A stretch of DNA of 64,000 nucleotides. Origin: Pseudopedobacter beijingensis. GTDB taxonomy: Bacteria; Bacteroidota; Bacteroidia; Sphingobacteriales; Sphingobacteriaceae. Below, piece by piece: positions 8,756 through 16,826 of the stretch. How positions within the stretch are numbered: the stretch's first letter is position 1; each line of letters begins with the position of its first letter. The DNA is taken from the NCBI RefSeq assembly GCF_042678145.1, contig NZ_JBHUDG010000006.1, positions 11,826-75,825 on the forward strand, written 5' to 3'. The notes under the pieces are model-generated. The model had not been told where the DNA came from, did not search any database, and saw only the letters and a program-made list of their open reading frames with translations. A program made the translations under genes and the position numbers.

Positions 8756-10423
8756 TTATTTATTATTCATTTCCTGTTTAGTAAGCTCATCTGTACCAGG
8801 CATCATTTGAGACCTTTGTACAGGTCCTAAAAATTCATTATACTTTTCGGGATTAAAAGGATCGTAATAATAAAGTCCTTCTTTAGCATATATAGAAAGA
8901 TGTTTTTTCAACCTACCCTGATAATCACTATAATCTTTATGCTGTGGCTGTGTCCAGGCAGATTCGGCTAGCGCCGTTATACGTGGAAACAGCATATATT
9001 CCAGATGTTGCTCTGTAGACACAGCTTCGGTCCATAAATTTGCCTGTATTCCCTGGATCAATTTCCCGGCATTCGGATAATTGAGAATGTCTTCGGTAGG
9101 AAAATTATAAACGCTTTCTATAGGAACATAACCTCCCGCCCATTTTCTACCTATACTGTGTTTTTCGTTCTGTACAAAATCAAAATACAAGGGTAAACGC
9201 GGACATAATACAGTCTTAAACCCTTTCTCTAAAGACTTTTTCAATTCATCTTTTTTATCATGTCGCCACCAAAAGACAGTAGTTTTTTCTATTGGCAAAG
9301 ACGAACCTACAACTTCATCCCATGCCAAAATCTCATTATCCATTTTCAATAATGTATCTGCCATACGGTTCAAAAAATAATGCTCTACTTCTTTCAAATC
9401 TTTAAAGCCTTTTTCCTTGACTAGCTTTTGCACATAAACATCCTTATGCCAATGTTGATTTCCAAAATGTACTTCATCTGCACCTATGTGTATTTTCTGA
9501 GAAGGAAAAAGTACGTTTACTTCTTTCAGAATATCTGTCAGGTATTGATATGTAGCATCATTAGCCGGATTAAAGGTAAACTCAGGATATTTTTCAGAAC
9601 CACCACCACTAAACTGCGGATAAGCCATATTTGCTGCTGTAGCATGCCCCGGCATATCTATTTCTGGTATCACCTCAATATACCTTTCGGCTGCATAACG
9701 CACTATTTCCTTAATATCTTCCTGCGTATAATATTGTGCCGGAGCTAAAGGATCTGAATAGTTACCTATCCCCCCTACCAGCGTCAGACGTGGATATTTT
9801 CTAATCTCTATCCTCCAGCCCGGTTGATCTGTTAAATGCCAGTGAAACTTATTCAGCTTATAAAAAGCCATCCAATCAAGGATATCCTTAACTTTTTCTT
9901 TTCCAAAAAAATGTCTCGATTCATCCAGCATAAAACCACGCCATCCATACAATGGTTTATCGCTTACATCCCAGCAGGCTAGTTTTAATTTTTGATCAAT
10001 TACAGGGGTATTTCTAACCAACTGCAACAGCGTTACTGTTCCCAGAAAAAATCCTTCTTCGTCTGCAGCTTTTACAGTTATCTGGTTAGCAGACATCAAC
10101 AATTGATAGCTGTTCCCTTTCAGTTCCTTTGAAGATGCCTGTACATAAATTATGTTTGTTACAGCATTTTTCTTTATTTCTAAGGTGACCCCGGTATGCT
10201 TTAATATTTCGGTTTGTAAATAATAAGCCGCTTTTTGTCCTACAACATGGCGAATCTGAATAGCGCTTCCATTACTCAGATTAAAATAGGTCTGCTTAAA
10301 TGCAATTTCCTGAGGCTTTGGAATAACCGGGCTCTGCACTTGTGCCCAAAGCGCATGACTAAACATGAGCATAGGCAACATCAATAATCTAACTACAAAC
10401 TTATTACTCTTCAAGTTTTTCAT
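8756..10423 (-). CDS. GH20 beta-N-acetylhexosaminidase
   Basis: A secreted 555-residue family GH20 enzyme. The start is set at 10423 because its ATG overlaps the GH3 stop as ATGA, which implies translational coupling, and because it gives a good signal peptide (to about residue 27, HALWAQ). A longer frame reading back to 10525 would run inside the GH3 gene. Residues about 30-140 form the GH20b N-terminal domain and 155-500 the catalytic barrel. The catalytic Asp-Glu pair is Asp316-Glu317 in IHIGADEVHFG, and the pocket motif WHLTDQPGWR is at 195-204. It would remove terminal GlcNAc or GalNAc from oligosaccharides made by the lyases after GH88 has removed the unsaturated uronate. It is the last gene before the terminator at 8636-8665. 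Confidence 0.93.
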   Translation of the reverse strand: MKNLKSNKFVVRLLMLPMLMFSHALWAQVQSPVIPKPQEIAFKQTYFNLSNGSAIQIRHVVGQKAAYYLQTEILKHTGVTLEIKKNAVTNIIYVQASSKELKGNSYQLLMSANQITVKAADEEGFFLGTVTLLQLVRNTPVIDQKLKLACWDVSDKPLYGWRGFMLDESRHFFGKEKVKDILDWMAFYKLNKFHWHLTDQPGWRIEIRKYPRLTLVGGIGNYSDPLAPAQYYTQEDIKEIVRYAAERYIEVIPEIDMPGHATAANMAYPQFSGGGSEKYPEFTFNPANDATYQYLTDILKEVNVLFPSQKIHIGADEVHFGNQHWHKDVYVQKLVKEKGFKDLKEVEHYFLNRMADTLLKMDNEILAWDEVVGSSLPIEKTTVFWWRHDKKDELKKSLEKGFKTVLCPRLPLYFDFVQNEKHSIGRKWAGGYVPIESVYNFPTEDILNYPNAGKLIQGIQANLWTEAVSTEQHLEYMLFPRITALAESAWTQPQHKDYSDYQGRLKKHLSIYAKEGLYYYDPFNPEKYNEFLGPVQRSQMMPGTDELTKQEMNNK

Positions 10424-12801
10424 AATACCGTAAATATACCTGTTTGCCTGATATCTTCTGATGACGAACCTACCATTACTTTGAAATCTCCCGGCTCTAC
10501 CACTCTTTGCATATCTCTGTTCCAAAGTTTCAGATCGTCTGACTCAATAGTAAACTGGATTGTTTTTGTTTCGCCCGGCTTAAGCGATGTTCTTTCAAAT
10601 CCTTTCAGCAACTTTTCGTAAGTAGTTACAGAACTCAACACATCCCTGATATATAACTGAGCGACTTCCTCTCCTGCTACTTTTCCTGTGTTGGTAACAT
10701 CTACACTAATATGAACTTTATCCTGAGCAGTCAGCTGATTGTTGATCTTTAAGTTACTATATTGGAATTGCGTATAACTTAGTCCATACCCAAACGGATA
10801 AAGCAGTCCCTTCACCCTTGCTGTTTCACCTTCATCTGTTTGTGCATTGGGCTTGGTTGGAAAATTTAAAGGTAATTGTCCTACAGATTTAGGAAAGGTC
10901 AACGTCAGTTTTCCTCCTGGATTATAATCTCCAAAAAGCACATCGGCCACAGCCGTACCACCGTGTACACCCGGATATCCGGCATAAACTATAGCTGGCG
11001 CATATTTTTCTACCCAGTTGATAGATACAGGTTGTGAACCTATCAACACTACTACATAAGGCTTACCGGTAGCATGTATAGCTTTTACTAAATCTAGCTG
11101 ATGTCCTGGTAAATCCAAAGACGTACGGCTTTTATTTTCTCCCGCTGTTTTGGTGTTCCCGCCAATAAACAATACTACTAAGTCGGCCGCTTTAGCTTGT
11201 TTTACAGCCTCATCTATCATAGCCTGTTCCGCTGCATCTGGTGCTTCCGGAAAGATTTCACTTTCAGGCCAGTTTTTATCTATCAATTCTACCCCTTTGG
11301 CATACAACACCCTGTCTTTACCTATTTTATTTTGGATCCCTTCCAGCATATTAACACTTTTAGACATCAATGGTCCGTAGTGCGTATGCGCATAGTCATT
11401 ATCTATCACATTGGGACCAATAACAGCCACCTTACCTATATTTTTTGTTAAGGGTAATGCATTATTTTTATTTTTCAACAACACAATACCTTCCCTCGAA
11501 GCCTGTAATGCTATTTGTTGGTGTGCTGCACTGTTCACCAACTTTAAGGTGTTTTCTGCGCTTTTAACATAAGGCTCGTCAAACAATCCTAATTTAAACT
11601 TCACCCTTAATACATCTTTCACACGACTATCTATCGTATCCATAGGAATACGACCTTCGTTTACCAGTTCTCTCAGATTATAGATAATACTATCCGGTGT
11701 TCTAAATGTAGTCCGCACATTCATTCCAGCCATAAAAGCCTGATAAACGGCTTCCTTTAAATCCGCAGCAACATGGTGCTTGTTATACAAATATTCCAGC
11801 GCATCGCTATCACTTACCACATAACCCGTAAACCCCATATCTGTACGCAACCTATCTATCAGCCAATATTTACTTCCCGATACCGGAACTCCATTGTAAT
11901 CATTATAAGAGCTCATCACCCCCATTATATTAGCTTCTTTGATCACTTTACGGAAAGGATACAATAAAATATCTTCTACCTCACGTGGCGAAACCTGCGG
12001 ATCTGTTCTCGCCAGTCCTTCCCTTGCTCCTTTATTAGCACTATAAACGGCAAAATGCTTAGGTGTTGATGCAGCACCCGCTCCCTGTATTCCTAAAGCC
12101 ATTTCCACTCCTAAGCGCGCTGTCAGATAAGGATCTTCTCCATAAACCTCTTCCAAACGCCCCCAACGCTGATCGCGGGCTACATCTAAAATAGGTGCAT
12201 AAACATTGGTATAACCTAAAGCCCGGGCTTCTTTACCTGTAATCTCTCCCATCTTACGCACCAACAGGCGATTCCATGTCATCCCCATATTCAACTGTGT
12301 TGGAAAGCCCGTAGCTTCATAAGCTTCTATACCTCTTATCCCTTCATTGGTAAAATCTACCGGAATTCCTAAACGCGTTTGTTCTATAAAGAAACGTTGT
12401 GTTTCATTCATTGCCCAAACATGTTTTTTCATATCGGTTACCAGATCAAGTTTAGTTTCTAGCTGGGTCCAATTGATAAAACCATTTAAATGTTCATCTA
12501 TATTTGCGACGCCATCTTTCCATATCTCATTTTTCCAATTGGCTGTAGGTAACGAATCTTTAAGAATACGTTTATATCCATACAAAGTAGCCATCTGGTT
12601 AGTTTTCTCGTTCAGGTTCATCTGTGCAATCAGATCATTTACACGATCATCTACACTTCTGGATGGATCTTCATAAATGTCTTTTTTTCCATTTTTATTC
12701 AGATCTATCCAACCTTTTTTGTAGATTTTTGATGGTGGGGCAAATGAACTTGCCGTGTATATGGCGGTTACCAAACCAGCAATAATAAACTTCTGTTTCA
12801 T
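10420..12801 (-). CDS. GH3 family glycoside hydrolase (beta-glucosidase type, three-domain)
   Basis: A 793-residue secreted enzyme. A signal peptide (about 1-21) is followed by a calcium-loop-like segment DLNKNGKKD (33-41, with the D-x-N-x-N-G-x-x-D pattern), the GH3 barrel, the GH3 C-terminal sandwich and a fibronectin-III-like end domain. The nucleophile is Asp331 in GFTGYVVSDSD; STPKHFAVYS (245-254) is the usual substrate loop, and the general acid is probably the Glu in TAGENKSRTSLDLPG. The protein has the two-domain glucosidase layout, not the short NagZ layout, so hexosaminidase activity cannot be assumed. Its natural substrate in this locus is unknown. The stop codon overlaps the GH20 start. 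The start codon lies only 11 bases past an intrinsic terminator, so expression needs read-through from GH88. Confidence 0.92.
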   Translation of the reverse strand: MKQKFIIAGLVTAIYTASSFAPPSKIYKKGWIDLNKNGKKDIYEDPSRSVDDRVNDLIAQMNLNEKTNQMATLYGYKRILKDSLPTANWKNEIWKDGVANIDEHLNGFINWTQLETKLDLVTDMKKHVWAMNETQRFFIEQTRLGIPVDFTNEGIRGIEAYEATGFPTQLNMGMTWNRLLVRKMGEITGKEARALGYTNVYAPILDVARDQRWGRLEEVYGEDPYLTARLGVEMALGIQGAGAASTPKHFAVYSANKGAREGLARTDPQVSPREVEDILLYPFRKVIKEANIMGVMSSYNDYNGVPVSGSKYWLIDRLRTDMGFTGYVVSDSDALEYLYNKHHVAADLKEAVYQAFMAGMNVRTTFRTPDSIIYNLRELVNEGRIPMDTIDSRVKDVLRVKFKLGLFDEPYVKSAENTLKLVNSAAHQQIALQASREGIVLLKNKNNALPLTKNIGKVAVIGPNVIDNDYAHTHYGPLMSKSVNMLEGIQNKIGKDRVLYAKGVELIDKNWPESEIFPEAPDAAEQAMIDEAVKQAKAADLVVLFIGGNTKTAGENKSRTSLDLPGHQLDLVKAIHATGKPYVVVLIGSQPVSINWVEKYAPAIVYAGYPGVHGGTAVADVLFGDYNPGGKLTLTFPKSVGQLPLNFPTKPNAQTDEGETARVKGLLYPFGYGLSYTQFQYSNLKINNQLTAQDKVHISVDVTNTGKVAGEEVAQLYIRDVLSSVTTYEKLLKGFERTSLKPGETKTIQFTIESDDLKLWNRDMQRVVEPGDFKVMVGSSSEDIRQTGIFTVL

Positions 12802-12810
12802 GTCCTGTCA

Positions 12811-12874
12811 TTAAAAAACCGCAACCATCGGTAGAGTAAAGTGCATTAAAGCTACCTGACCCCGACAGTTGCGG
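12811..12874 (-). terminator. Intrinsic terminator / attenuator directly before the GH3 start codon
   Basis: On the minus strand CCGCAAC (12874-12868) pairs with GTTGCGG (12825-12819). A further 4-bp TCGG/CCGA stem inside is separated by a 2-base mismatch, and six T residues follow at 12818-12813. Only 11 bases (AATGACAGGAC) separate the T run from the GH3 ATG, leaving no room for a promoter. Confidence 0.85.
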
Positions 12875-12903
12875 CGTTTATAGGTGTGTTCTTTTACTTA
12901 ATA

Positions 12904-14154
12904 CTATCCTTTGATCTTTTTATATCTCAATAGCGCTTCCAGAAAATAATAATCAGCATAAATCAACGGTACATCTATTTCACTATTATGCGGAAAACTT
13001 CCTGTTGAATGTTTCAATATAAAACCAGAATTTGTTCCCGGTGCCGCCAAATATTCTGTTCCTGATAAAGATTTTAATATCTCTTCTGCTGCATTAAAAT
13101 ACTTCTTACCTTCTTCACCTGTATAAGTACTTAATTCTAACATAGCAGACGCTGCCAACGATGCAGCCGAAGCATCTCTTGGAATATAATTTAACTTATT
13201 TTGTCCTTTATAATCCCAGTCTGGAGTATAACCTTCCTGTTCTACATTAAAGTCCCAGTAAGGTATTTTATCTTTCGGTAGATTCGGATGATTGATAAAG
13301 AAATCTGCAACTTTTTTAGCATGCTCCAAATACTTAGGATCTTTTGTTTCGCGGTACATCAACGTATAGCCATAAATTGCCCATCCCTGTCCTCTAGACC
13401 ATGTAGAATTATCTGAATACCCCTGATTGGTTTGCTGATGTAATACCTCTCCGGTTTTGGCATCATAATCTACAACATGATAGGTACTGTAATCACTTCT
13501 GAAATGGTTTTTCATAGTTTTATCTGCATGCGATATAGCTGCGTCTTTATACTTAGGATCTCCTGTAAGTTTAGAAACATAGAACAACAACTCCAGATTC
13601 ATCATATTATCGATGATAACCGGATAAGTCCAAAGTGTTTTTCCATCCCACGACATTTTATCATTCCATGATTTGATTAAACCTACATTAGGATAGTATC
13701 TGGTTAAGGCAGATTCTGCAGATTGGATTAATATTTTATTATATTTATTAATCTTCGCTGTATCTTTCTCTAAACGTACTGCATTTCCATAAGAACAATA
13801 CATTACAAAACCAACATCATGATGCTGCGTTAAGAATTTAGCTTGCTCCAAAGCATCTGTCCATTTTTCGGCTTCAGCTTTCCACTTCGGATCCTGATTA
13901 AACTCATAAATATACCATAATGCACCTGGAAAAAAGCCCTGTGTCCAATCCCAAATATCTGTTCCTTTTACAGAACCATCCGGATTGGTTGTTCTTGGAA
14001 AACTGGTAAGATCTTTGGATTGATCTAACATGATGGTATACTGCTTTTCTGCTACCTCAAAATCTTGTTTTACCATGTCTTTGTTTCCACCACATGATGA
14101 TAATAATGTCCCACCAACTGCAATCGAAGATGCAATTATCAAATTCTTAATCAT
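12904..14154 (-). CDS. GH88 unsaturated glucuronyl hydrolase
   Basis: A 416-residue lipoprotein (LLSSC, Cys21) of family GH88. These enzymes hydrate the 4,5-double bond of unsaturated uronic acid at the non-reducing end of lyase products, which breaks the glycosidic bond. The two conserved acidic residues are present: Asp113 in HHDVGF and Asp182 in IIDNMMNL, matching Asp88 and Asp149 of the Bacillus enzyme (numbers from memory). WDWTQGFFPGALW (68-80) and WSRGQGWAIYGY are also typical of the family. It takes up the pathway directly after the PL8 and PL12 lyases and should act in the periplasm on disaccharides imported by SusC/D. The preceding gene ends 133 bases upstream, with a 13-bp inverted repeat in the gap; a terminator follows before GH3. 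Confidence 0.95.
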   Translation of the reverse strand: MIKNLIIASSIAVGGTLLSSCGGNKDMVKQDFEVAEKQYTIMLDQSKDLTSFPRTTNPDGSVKGTDIWDWTQGFFPGALWYIYEFNQDPKWKAEAEKWTDALEQAKFLTQHHDVGFVMYCSYGNAVRLEKDTAKINKYNKILIQSAESALTRYYPNVGLIKSWNDKMSWDGKTLWTYPVIIDNMMNLELLFYVSKLTGDPKYKDAAISHADKTMKNHFRSDYSTYHVVDYDAKTGEVLHQQTNQGYSDNSTWSRGQGWAIYGYTLMYRETKDPKYLEHAKKVADFFINHPNLPKDKIPYWDFNVEQEGYTPDWDYKGQNKLNYIPRDASAASLAASAMLELSTYTGEEGKKYFNAAEEILKSLSGTEYLAAPGTNSGFILKHSTGSFPHNSEIDVPLIYADYYFLEALLRYKKIKG

Positions 14155-14206
14155 TTCGTATCTCGGTAATTTGTATATGTAATTTATTCTGTTCTATTCT
14201 TGAAGA

Positions 14207-14267
14207 AACTGTCTAAAAATCTCTAAACCACAACATCATGGAAGGGCAAGAATGTTTTTAGACAGTT
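14207..14267 (-). promoter_or_regulatory. Long inverted repeat between the binding-protein gene and GH88
   Basis: A 13-bp perfect inverted repeat, AACTGTCTAAAAA (14207-14219) and TTTTTAGACAGTT (14255-14267), with a 35-base loop. It lies in the 133-bp gap inside the locus. On the minus strand the second arm is followed by TCTTCAAG, not a T run, so an mRNA-processing or stabilising stem, or a weak terminator, is more likely than a strong stop. Confidence 0.6.
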
Positions 14268-14287
14268 CTTAATAATTATTTGATGTT

Positions 14288-15211
14288 TTATGGGTTAATT
14301 TTAACTTCTATGCTTTTAACCGTCCTGCTTTCTCCATAAATATTTACATTAAACGCATCAAAGGTTACTTTATACGTACCTGGCTTTGAAAAATAATATG
14401 AATAACCATCTAATTTAGTAGTCATGTTTTTTAGTGGTTTTCCCGCATCTGGCGTTACAGAAGTTAATTTAATTGCTTTTGTTACAGCCCAAACTTCGTT
14501 GCTCCCTACCGCGGCTCCTCCTCCCTGAAATTTAACTGTATTATCTGAATTAAATGTCCATAAAACGGGGGAGTTACCAAATTTAACATTTTTCCAACCT
14601 GCATCTCCTATAGTAGTAACTGTAAGCACTTCCCCATCACTTGTCTTCATTTTTACATCAAACTTATTCACCCACCATCTTGGTTGTGTAGTACCTGTTG
14701 TTCCCTTATATTTAAAGGCAAAGTAAATAGGCTTGGTTTTATCTATATTCAAACCTAAAGAACTTAAATCCAACAAATTTTTAGCTCCGGATGGAGTATA
14801 ATTATCATTACCCATAATAGCAGATAGTGTAAATGCACTGGTTATCTCTGTCCATTCAGATGCTTCCTTAACATTTTCCTCTGAGTATATTCCATTAAAC
14901 TTCTGAGAAGCAAAGACCCGGAAAGACTGCGGTTGATCTACATCTGAACCATAACGTCTGTTTGTTGCAAATTCTAAAGTAATTTCATTACTTTCTGCCT
15001 CAGTTCTGCTTTTATAATCATATTTATGTCCATTCTCTCCGGAATAAAACACCACCTGATCTGGGTTACCGGATAATATAAATTTTACGGAATCTCCTAA
15101 TTTATATTCTTGTTTATCTGTCTTCACGTCAAAATTAAGCTTTACTACTTCTTTTTTGTCGCATGAAGCTAATAAGACAATACCCGCTATATATAAAAAT
15201 ATCTTTTTCAT
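14288..15211 (-). CDS. Surface glycan-binding lipoprotein, DUF5017-like
   Basis: I start this gene at 15211 (MKKIFLYIAGIVLLASC), which gives a lipoprotein signal with Cys17 and a 16-base gap after susD; a frame-compatible ATG at 15259 would overlap susD and bury the signal. The mature 290 residues are all beta. They begin with an Ig-like stretch on DKQEYKLGDSVKFILSG and continue with a sandwich containing YFAFKYKGTTGTTQPRWW. This arrangement and its place right after SusC/SusD fit the DUF5017 group of SusE/SusF-position surface glycan-binding proteins. It probably helps bind glycosaminoglycan chains at the cell surface. There is no catalytic signature. The family name is from recall of the motif pattern and is less certain than the role suggested by position. 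Confidence 0.75.
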   Translation of the reverse strand: MKKIFLYIAGIVLLASCDKKEVVKLNFDVKTDKQEYKLGDSVKFILSGNPDQVVFYSGENGHKYDYKSRTEAESNEITLEFATNRRYGSDVDQPQSFRVFASQKFNGIYSEENVKEASEWTEITSAFTLSAIMGNDNYTPSGAKNLLDLSSLGLNIDKTKPIYFAFKYKGTTGTTQPRWWVNKFDVKMKTSDGEVLTVTTIGDAGWKNVKFGNSPVLWTFNSDNTVKFQGGGAAVGSNEVWAVTKAIKLTSVTPDAGKPLKNMTTKLDGYSYYFSKPGTYKVTFDAFNVNIYGESRTVKSIEVKINP

Positions 15212-15227
15212 ATGCTTGTTTTCTTTA

Positions 15228-16814
15228 TTACCAACCTTCATTTTGATGTACTCCTCCATTTAATGAAATTTCGGAAAGTGGAATCGGCAGTAAATTATTC
15301 CTCGTAGTAACCTTTTCTCCTGCCAATGCTGTATATTTAATATTTGCCATTCCTGAAGTTCTGATATCACTTCCCAGCTTATTCATAGTATCTACAAATT
15401 CGCCCCACCTTATTAAATCATACTTTCTAAGTCCTTCAAAACACAATTCTCTAAACCTTTCTTCTTTTATTGCTTTTTTCAAGTCATCAGGTGTAACTAA
15501 TGTTGCACTTATATCCGAAGCATGTACTCTGTCTCTTACTTCTTTTAATGCATTTTTAGCATTTAATGTTGCACCGTTGACTTCATTTTCGGCCTCTGCA
15601 TACATTAATAATACATCAGAATAACGTAATACAGGGAAATTAATAGGAGTATAGTTTTTATTTCTAGGTCTATAAGTCTCATAACCGCGTCTAAACTTAG
15701 CTGCCATTCTATTTTCTATATCCGTATTTGGGTAAAATGTAGAATCTGTAACTACGTTATTAACATGTACATACTTATAAGTAGCAATATTCCAATCTCT
15801 TCTCTCATCCGAATTCTCATAAGATTCATACAGCTTCTTCGTAGCAACTACAAAACCGTATGAAAACCCTTTAGATTCATCATTACACTGAATTCCTTGT
15901 AAATTACCTACTCTTCCCGCTTCAAAGTCCGTAAAATTATTTCCATAAAACTCTACTTCCCAGATAGATTCTTTTATATTGTACTTATCCCCCGCCATAT
16001 CTTTGAAGACTTTTGAATAATCTGAAACCAAAGCATGCTGATAATCTCCATTAGATGGGTGTACCAGTTTTTCAGCCCATTTTAAAGCATCCGCGTACTT
16101 AGACACATCTTTTAATGGTGCACCTGCCATTTTCAGGTAAACTCTAGCCAATATACCTCTGACAGCCGACTTAGAAACCCTCCCTGCGTGTCCATATGCA
16201 GTTATAGGCTTCACCATTCCCTCTGCTTCTTCCATTTCCTTTACAACAAAGTTATATACATCTTTTTGCGGAGTAGCCGGAACATCGACTGTATTTACAG
16301 ATGGGGTTGGTACCGTTTTCAATGGCACATCTCCCCAATTGCTAACCAGTAGAAAATAATAGTATGCTCTCAGGAATTTCGCCTGTCCTATCGCATCGTT
16401 TTTATCCGTCTCACTCATACTCACTTCATCTACTCTGCTCAAAAACACATTTGCTCTTTCTATTCCTTGATATAAGTATTGCCACAATTGCTCTACTAAT
16501 GGTTCTGACGCATTGAATACATATACTGCAGGTCCTGATGTATATGCCGTTCTGTAGTATGCTCCATCATCAGCAATAGATAAATAGACAGGCAGGCTAC
16601 TTCCATAAAACTGCTCTCTCCCCATAACATCATAGATACCGGTAAGAGCCATATTAACATCATTCTCGTTATTGAAATAGTTTTCTTTCACTATAAAAGT
16701 GGGCTCTTTATCCAAAAAGCTAGAACATCCCTGAGTAGTGATTGCAAAAAGACCAAATGCTACCAGTCTTCTAAAACCAGATTTGCTTATTATATATTTT
16801 AAATGATTTTTCAT
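15228..16814 (-). CDS. SusD/RagB-family outer-membrane lipoprotein
   Basis: A complete 528-residue SusD protein. The lipoprotein signal ends at Cys30 (TTQGC). The TPR-like helical core carries QAKFLRAYYYFLLVSNWGDVPL and RGILARVYLKMAGAPL, and the C-terminal part has the family phrase FPVLRYSDVLLMYAEAENEVNG followed by RFRELCFEGLRKYDLIRWG. It forms the lid of the SusC channel encoded 12 bases upstream and binds the glycan outside the cell. It precedes the glycan-binding lipoprotein by 16 bases. The association with a chondroitinase-ABC-type lyase and GH88 points to chondroitin or hyaluronan oligosaccharides. Confidence 0.95.
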   Translation of the reverse strand: MKNHLKYIISKSGFRRLVAFGLFAITTQGCSSFLDKEPTFIVKENYFNNENDVNMALTGIYDVMGREQFYGSSLPVYLSIADDGAYYRTAYTSGPAVYVFNASEPLVEQLWQYLYQGIERANVFLSRVDEVSMSETDKNDAIGQAKFLRAYYYFLLVSNWGDVPLKTVPTPSVNTVDVPATPQKDVYNFVVKEMEEAEGMVKPITAYGHAGRVSKSAVRGILARVYLKMAGAPLKDVSKYADALKWAEKLVHPSNGDYQHALVSDYSKVFKDMAGDKYNIKESIWEVEFYGNNFTDFEAGRVGNLQGIQCNDESKGFSYGFVVATKKLYESYENSDERRDWNIATYKYVHVNNVVTDSTFYPNTDIENRMAAKFRRGYETYRPRNKNYTPINFPVLRYSDVLLMYAEAENEVNGATLNAKNALKEVRDRVHASDISATLVTPDDLKKAIKEERFRELCFEGLRKYDLIRWGEFVDTMNKLGSDIRTSGMANIKYTALAGEKVTTRNNLLPIPLSEISLNGGVHQNEGW

Positions 16815-16826
16815 TATTTACTCTCC

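Noticed and set aside
10423..10525. Longer N-terminus for the GH20 gene
   Set aside because: The extra 34 codons lie inside the GH3 coding sequence and have no signal peptide; the ATGA overlap at 10423 gives a better start with a signal peptide.
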